This document shows, piece by piece, positions 60,508 to 64,000 of a stretch of DNA of 64,000 nt (position 1 is its first letter; each line of letters begins with the position of its first letter). The DNA comes from Ophthalmolycus amberensis (Eukaryota; Chordata; Actinopteri; Perciformes; Zoarcidae), in the NCBI GenBank assembly GCA_024529925.1, contig JAFEUB010001104.1, positions 5,001-69,000 on the forward strand, in the 5' to 3' direction. The position numbers and the translations under genes are program-made. The notes beneath the pieces were generated by a model. It saw only the letters and a program-made list of their open reading frames with translations, searched no databases and was not told the DNA's origin.

Positions 60508-62884
60508 AGGTGACTTCAAGGTCTTCCTGCTGCTATCACACGTTCTGGCGTTTCGAGTGCAGTGGGAAACACATTTGACAACTTTCCCTCAAAGACTTTA
60601 TTATTCATGTTCATCTTTTCTCCCAGCTGTGAGGTTTCTGTCCTCCATGGCGGGTTTGTTATGTCACTGACGTCTATTCCTGTGTCTCTAGGATGAAGAC
60701 TTCCTCTCTGTGTGTTGTTATTTGTTCTGTCTGCAGCTTCATCAGTGTGAGGTTTAGTTTGTGCTGCAGCCACAGCGGCACATTTACATACCGGATTCAA
60801 AGCCAGACACCACCAGGGACGTCCAGTCTGATTTGCACAAATCACAGGATAATTCTGGACTCTGGTTTGTAACTTGAATCCCATTACAAACCGACTCCAG
60901 GCGTGACATTGAGTTGTAGATTTGTGGATCAATAAGGAGCTGTAAACCCCTCCCCCCCTCAGTGGAACATGTTCATGGATGGATTGTGATTTGTGAGAGC
61001 GGTAAAGTTATTACCAGGCTGGAAGCAGCCTCCTCCCGTTGGTCGTTTCTCTGTCGGTGTGACACACACTTCTGCATCGCTGCAGCAAAGCCGAGAGGTT
61101 TCCCACCCAAGAGCTTCAGCTGCTGCCATGTTGCTTCTTTAGCCTTTAAGATGGCAGTGTTGCTCTGTCTGGTCCAAAGAGGAAGGACTGATCCTGATGA
61201 TTTCTTCTGTCCAGTATTTTGATTTATGAACAAAATATCTGCAAAAACTCATCAGCCTCAGCTGCGCATTGTGTTCACTGCTGAGTAGCAAAATGCTAGC
61301 ACGCTAACTCGCTAAACTCCGACGGTCCATCCATCATCTGTATCCTCTCATCCCATCCCAGCTGACATTGAGGCCAAAGGTTTAGACTCCCACAGGGCTG
61401 ACACATAGATAAAGACCATCAACAACCATGAATGCAGACATTCACACCTATAGTGCAATTAAGAGTCATCAATTAACCTCAGCCATGGGAAATGTAGGCC
61501 TATTAATAGAGAAATAAACAGAGATTTGGACAATTGGACAGAAAAAACGGTAAAGAATCTGTAAATGTTATCTATTTACTTATGTACTGTCATCTATAGT
61601 GGTTATTTGCACTAAAAACATGATTTTATTAAAATATTTGCTTTCATTAAATATTATTTTGGGGTATCCTGTCTACAGGAGACTTCGTCTGTGAAGAAGA
61701 GTTTTATAGAAGAAATAAACACCTTCTCACTGCTGCAGGAGTAACATTACACCCGCTGCTCGATGAGAAAGGGTTTTAACCAATCTCCCAAGTTGTGGCT
61801 GTATTAATGAATCAAAATATTTCTCCTTGATTGTCGTCTGTGAAGATATAGAAGGATTGAAAGTGTTTAAACGAGACAAACGCATTAAACTTACCAGAAC
61901 AATAAACAGGTTAAAGTCGTCAGCTATAGTTTTCATCATGCAGGTTAAACGTGTTTAAGTTCTACAGACATCTTTTAGAAAGTGGGTGTGGTTTAAAGGC
62001 CGTGAACAAATCATCAATCGTATTAACTGGATTACATTTTGAGGTTTTTGTTGTTTGTTTGTGGTTTAAATGCACAGCTGTAGTATTCCTCTAGAGAGGA
62101 AACAGTGAAGGTATACTGTACTTGTTATGAACACACCTGAGTTAACAGGACTGCCCTCACTCCTAATGCCTCACAAATTAAACATTATTAATGATATGCA
62201 CAGATCAACCTAAATCTTTCACCCACTTTAACATCTGAAAAACACGGATTTTGAGTTGCAAATTCGTTGTTTTTTTGCAGTCACAGCTGCTCGCTTGTCT
62301 TCCGAGTGGACATCAAATGCTTCTGTATTCATAAACCGCTCGATTACATCCAGGAAATCGTCACTCTTTCCATCGCTCTGACCGACAGCAATAAATATCC
62401 TTCAATAGCCTCTTTCATGCTGCCCCAGATGCACCGAGAGCCAGAACATCGTCCACACAGCCAGCAAACAAGCAGAGCTGCTGCCTGACGCAACCGACAC
62501 CAGCTCACACCCCCATAGTCCCGTCAATACCTGCACTATCAAACGCTGCTCAAAGCACACTTCTGATATCTAGAAACAGGCTGCGGCACTAAAAACAGAT
62601 GATTCTAACAGCATAACTCAATCAGAGGCTCTTTTCTCAAATCAAAGCAAATTAAAAACAACTTATGAGACGCGTCAAGTGTCCCACATTTTAAACATTC
62701 ACACAACATGTGCCAAAGATGTACTTTAACTCAACTGCATCTTTCAGACACGGACGCAGGCAAAGAGACAGATGTGCAGCATCACACTGAGGTGGAGGAG
62801 CCAGATGTGGAGGTTTCCCAGCAGCGTCACTCAAGTTAAGAAATACCTGCAACTACAGAACGGACGGAGAGAGAGAGGACATGC

Positions 62885-62906
62885 CTGGGAAGGAGGAATT
62901 GCCCAT
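62885..62906 (-). CDS. srcin1: Candidate coding exon 1 of srcin1 (start codon, MGN...)
   Basis: Tentative first coding exon. On the minus strand an ATG at 62906-62904 with A at -3 and G at +4 opens MGNSSFP plus one base, then meets CAG|GCATGT, a possible GC-type donor, in phase 1. The next recognised exon (33497) needs exactly one carried base. Joined, they give MGNSSFPGREKRKGPM, the same length as the mammalian SRCIN1 start (MGNAPSQDPERSSPPM as I recall it) and sharing the MGN N-terminus. The surrounding 62.87-63.29 kb is richer in CpG than most of the window, as expected near a start site. Weak points: the donor is GC rather than GT, the exon is tiny, and I looked for an MGN start on purpose. 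If the GC donor is not used, the frame reaches TAG after 17 codons. A competing first exon is noted near 52.6 kb. Confidence 0.38.
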
Positions 62907-63606
62907 TCTCCGCCTCGATGCGCCCGTTCACCGTCCTCTTTTTACCGCGCCGACACTTTCTCTCTTATCTTCTTTACGAGCTCTTCTTCTTCTCCCATTC
63001 GCTCTTCCTCCTCCTCCCTTACTGTTCCTCCAGGTTTATCCCTCTTCTTCCCAGCGCGTCCATGCCTCAGCTGTGTGTGTGTGTGTGTGTCGGATACACT
63101 GAGAAGCGCTCCTAACCGTGTCTTAGCATGGCCACTGAGTAAACTCATGTTTTATGGATGCGGACCCCCCCCCCCCCTCCCCGCGCTGCCTCTCTTAAAG
63201 GGCCAGCGTCAAAAAACCCTCCGATCCGGCTGCTGCCTTTGATGTCCGCGGCCGTCGTTAGACGCAATGAATGTCGTCCGTGGGAATATACTGAGGAGCT
63301 GAGGAGAGGAAGCCATTGATGGAGGGATGAAAAGGAAGATGGGAAAAAATGTAGATGTTTCTTTGACACTTTTTCTTGCAGACAAACTAACAGCGGCGAT
63401 GATTTATGAATGCCAGCGAGCAAAGCGTGGAATAGTAAAAACACTGATATCATGACCGGTACGGTGTGTGTGTGTGTGTGTGTGTGAAGGTGTGCGTGTA
63501 GGTGTGTGTGTGTGTAGGTGGGTGTGTCCACAACCGAGGATATTGTCAAAGTAGATCCAGCACCAGCTGTAATTCAATCCTCAGGTGAAGGCCATAAATT
63601 AATGAG

Positions 63607-63642
<36 letters not shown>

Positions 63643-64000
63643 CAGGGTCACAGGAGCCGTATGTCATGCACACTATGACACCTGATAACTGGATCTCTCC
63701 GTGGAGGAGAGTGAGGGAATGTTTGGTCACCACAAAACGGGATTAAAGAGGAAAAAAAAGAAGATGAGCTGATCTCAACAAACCGACCACCAGACGAGAG
63801 TTCATCTCTGCATCCGGACAACTAGAAAGACGGAGGCGACACGGAGTCCAGTTTGTTGCTCGGTGGCCTGAACTGACTTGCTGGTAAATAAAACATGTCG
63901 ATAAATTAAAGATAGCGCTCTGCTGGGCCTTGAGAGTGAGGACGCTCCCGACCTCATAACGCTCCAGAGGGTCTCCTCTTCTGCCCTTGAGGGACCACAC
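62907..64000 (-). promoter_or_regulatory. Presumed 5' flank, 5' UTR and promoter region of srcin1
   Basis: No coding sequence is recognised here. Between about 62900 and 63290 CpG dinucleotides cluster (CCGCCTCGATGCGCCCG, ACCGCGCCGAC, CCCGCGCTGCC, GTCCGCGGCCGTCG) in an otherwise CpG-poor window, compatible with a promoter serving the minus strand. The region also holds (GT)n tracts at 63077-63091, 63464-63486 and 63611-63641, and a poly-C run near 63165-63177. A frame open to the right window edge (63743-64000, minus, starting WSLKGRRGDPLERYEV) matches no family I know, and no clear splice signal supports it. The promoter role rests on the tentative exon at 62885. Confidence 0.3.

Noticed and set aside
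60516..60932. 138-codon minus frame
   Set aside because: No family resemblance, no splice sites in a sensible phase and codon use like random intron. Probably a chance frame.
63743..64000. Frame open to the right edge (WSLKGRRGDPLERYEV)
   Set aside because: No known homologue comes to mind and no clear donor. It could be an exon of an upstream gene, but cannot be supported from here.

Overview
The window looks like teleost fish nuclear DNA. It carries widely spaced exons with phase-matched GT/AG splice sites, a fish-type L2-like LINE tail ending in CCTTG repeats, a tRNA-derived SINE, a hAT-type MITE with intact 8-bp target duplications, many (CA)n tracts and several kilobases of minisatellite. 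No bacterial operon, CRISPR array, rRNA gene or intact tRNA gene was seen.

The only gene I can support is the 5' part of srcin1 (SRC kinase signalling inhibitor 1, also called p140Cap or SNIP) on the minus strand. In gene order there is a tentative first exon at 62885-62906 with an MGN start, an N-terminal exon at 33187-33497, a 27-nt in-frame microexon at 23428-23454 encoding QQPNYWSFK, and exons at 9302-9503, 7212-7341 and 5307-5478. From the 33 kb exon onward the codon phases chain without conflict. The exons encode roughly the first 288 residues, including the conserved N-terminal (AIP3-like) region and the first phosphotyrosine motif (EPIYG here, EPLYA in mammals). The rest of the gene lies left of position 1. 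I cannot tell srcin1a from srcin1b.

Right to left along the gene: 62.9-64 kb is the presumed CpG-richer 5' flank. A roughly 29-kb first intron (33.5-62.9 kb) holds six tandem arrays: a (TCC)112 tract at 59.0-59.3 kb, a 29/24-bp array at 59.6-60.3 kb, a GAGTGA-type tract at 51.9-52.5 kb, a 32-bp array at 45.5-45.9 kb, a 4.3-kb 27-bp array at 38.0-42.4 kb, and a 16-bp array at 37.4-37.8 kb. The next intron (23.5-33.2 kb) has a hAT MITE, a 0.6-kb polypyrimidine block, an inverted-repeat cluster and a 5'-truncated LINE. The 14-kb intron after the microexon carries a 2.6-kb 21-bp minisatellite.

Most long open frames here are artefacts of tandem repeats whose unit is divisible by three. I see no convincing unknown multi-gene system. 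The most interesting biology is the conserved microexon, the divergent N-terminal exon and the unusually heavy, well-ordered minisatellite load in the introns of a neuronal gene.
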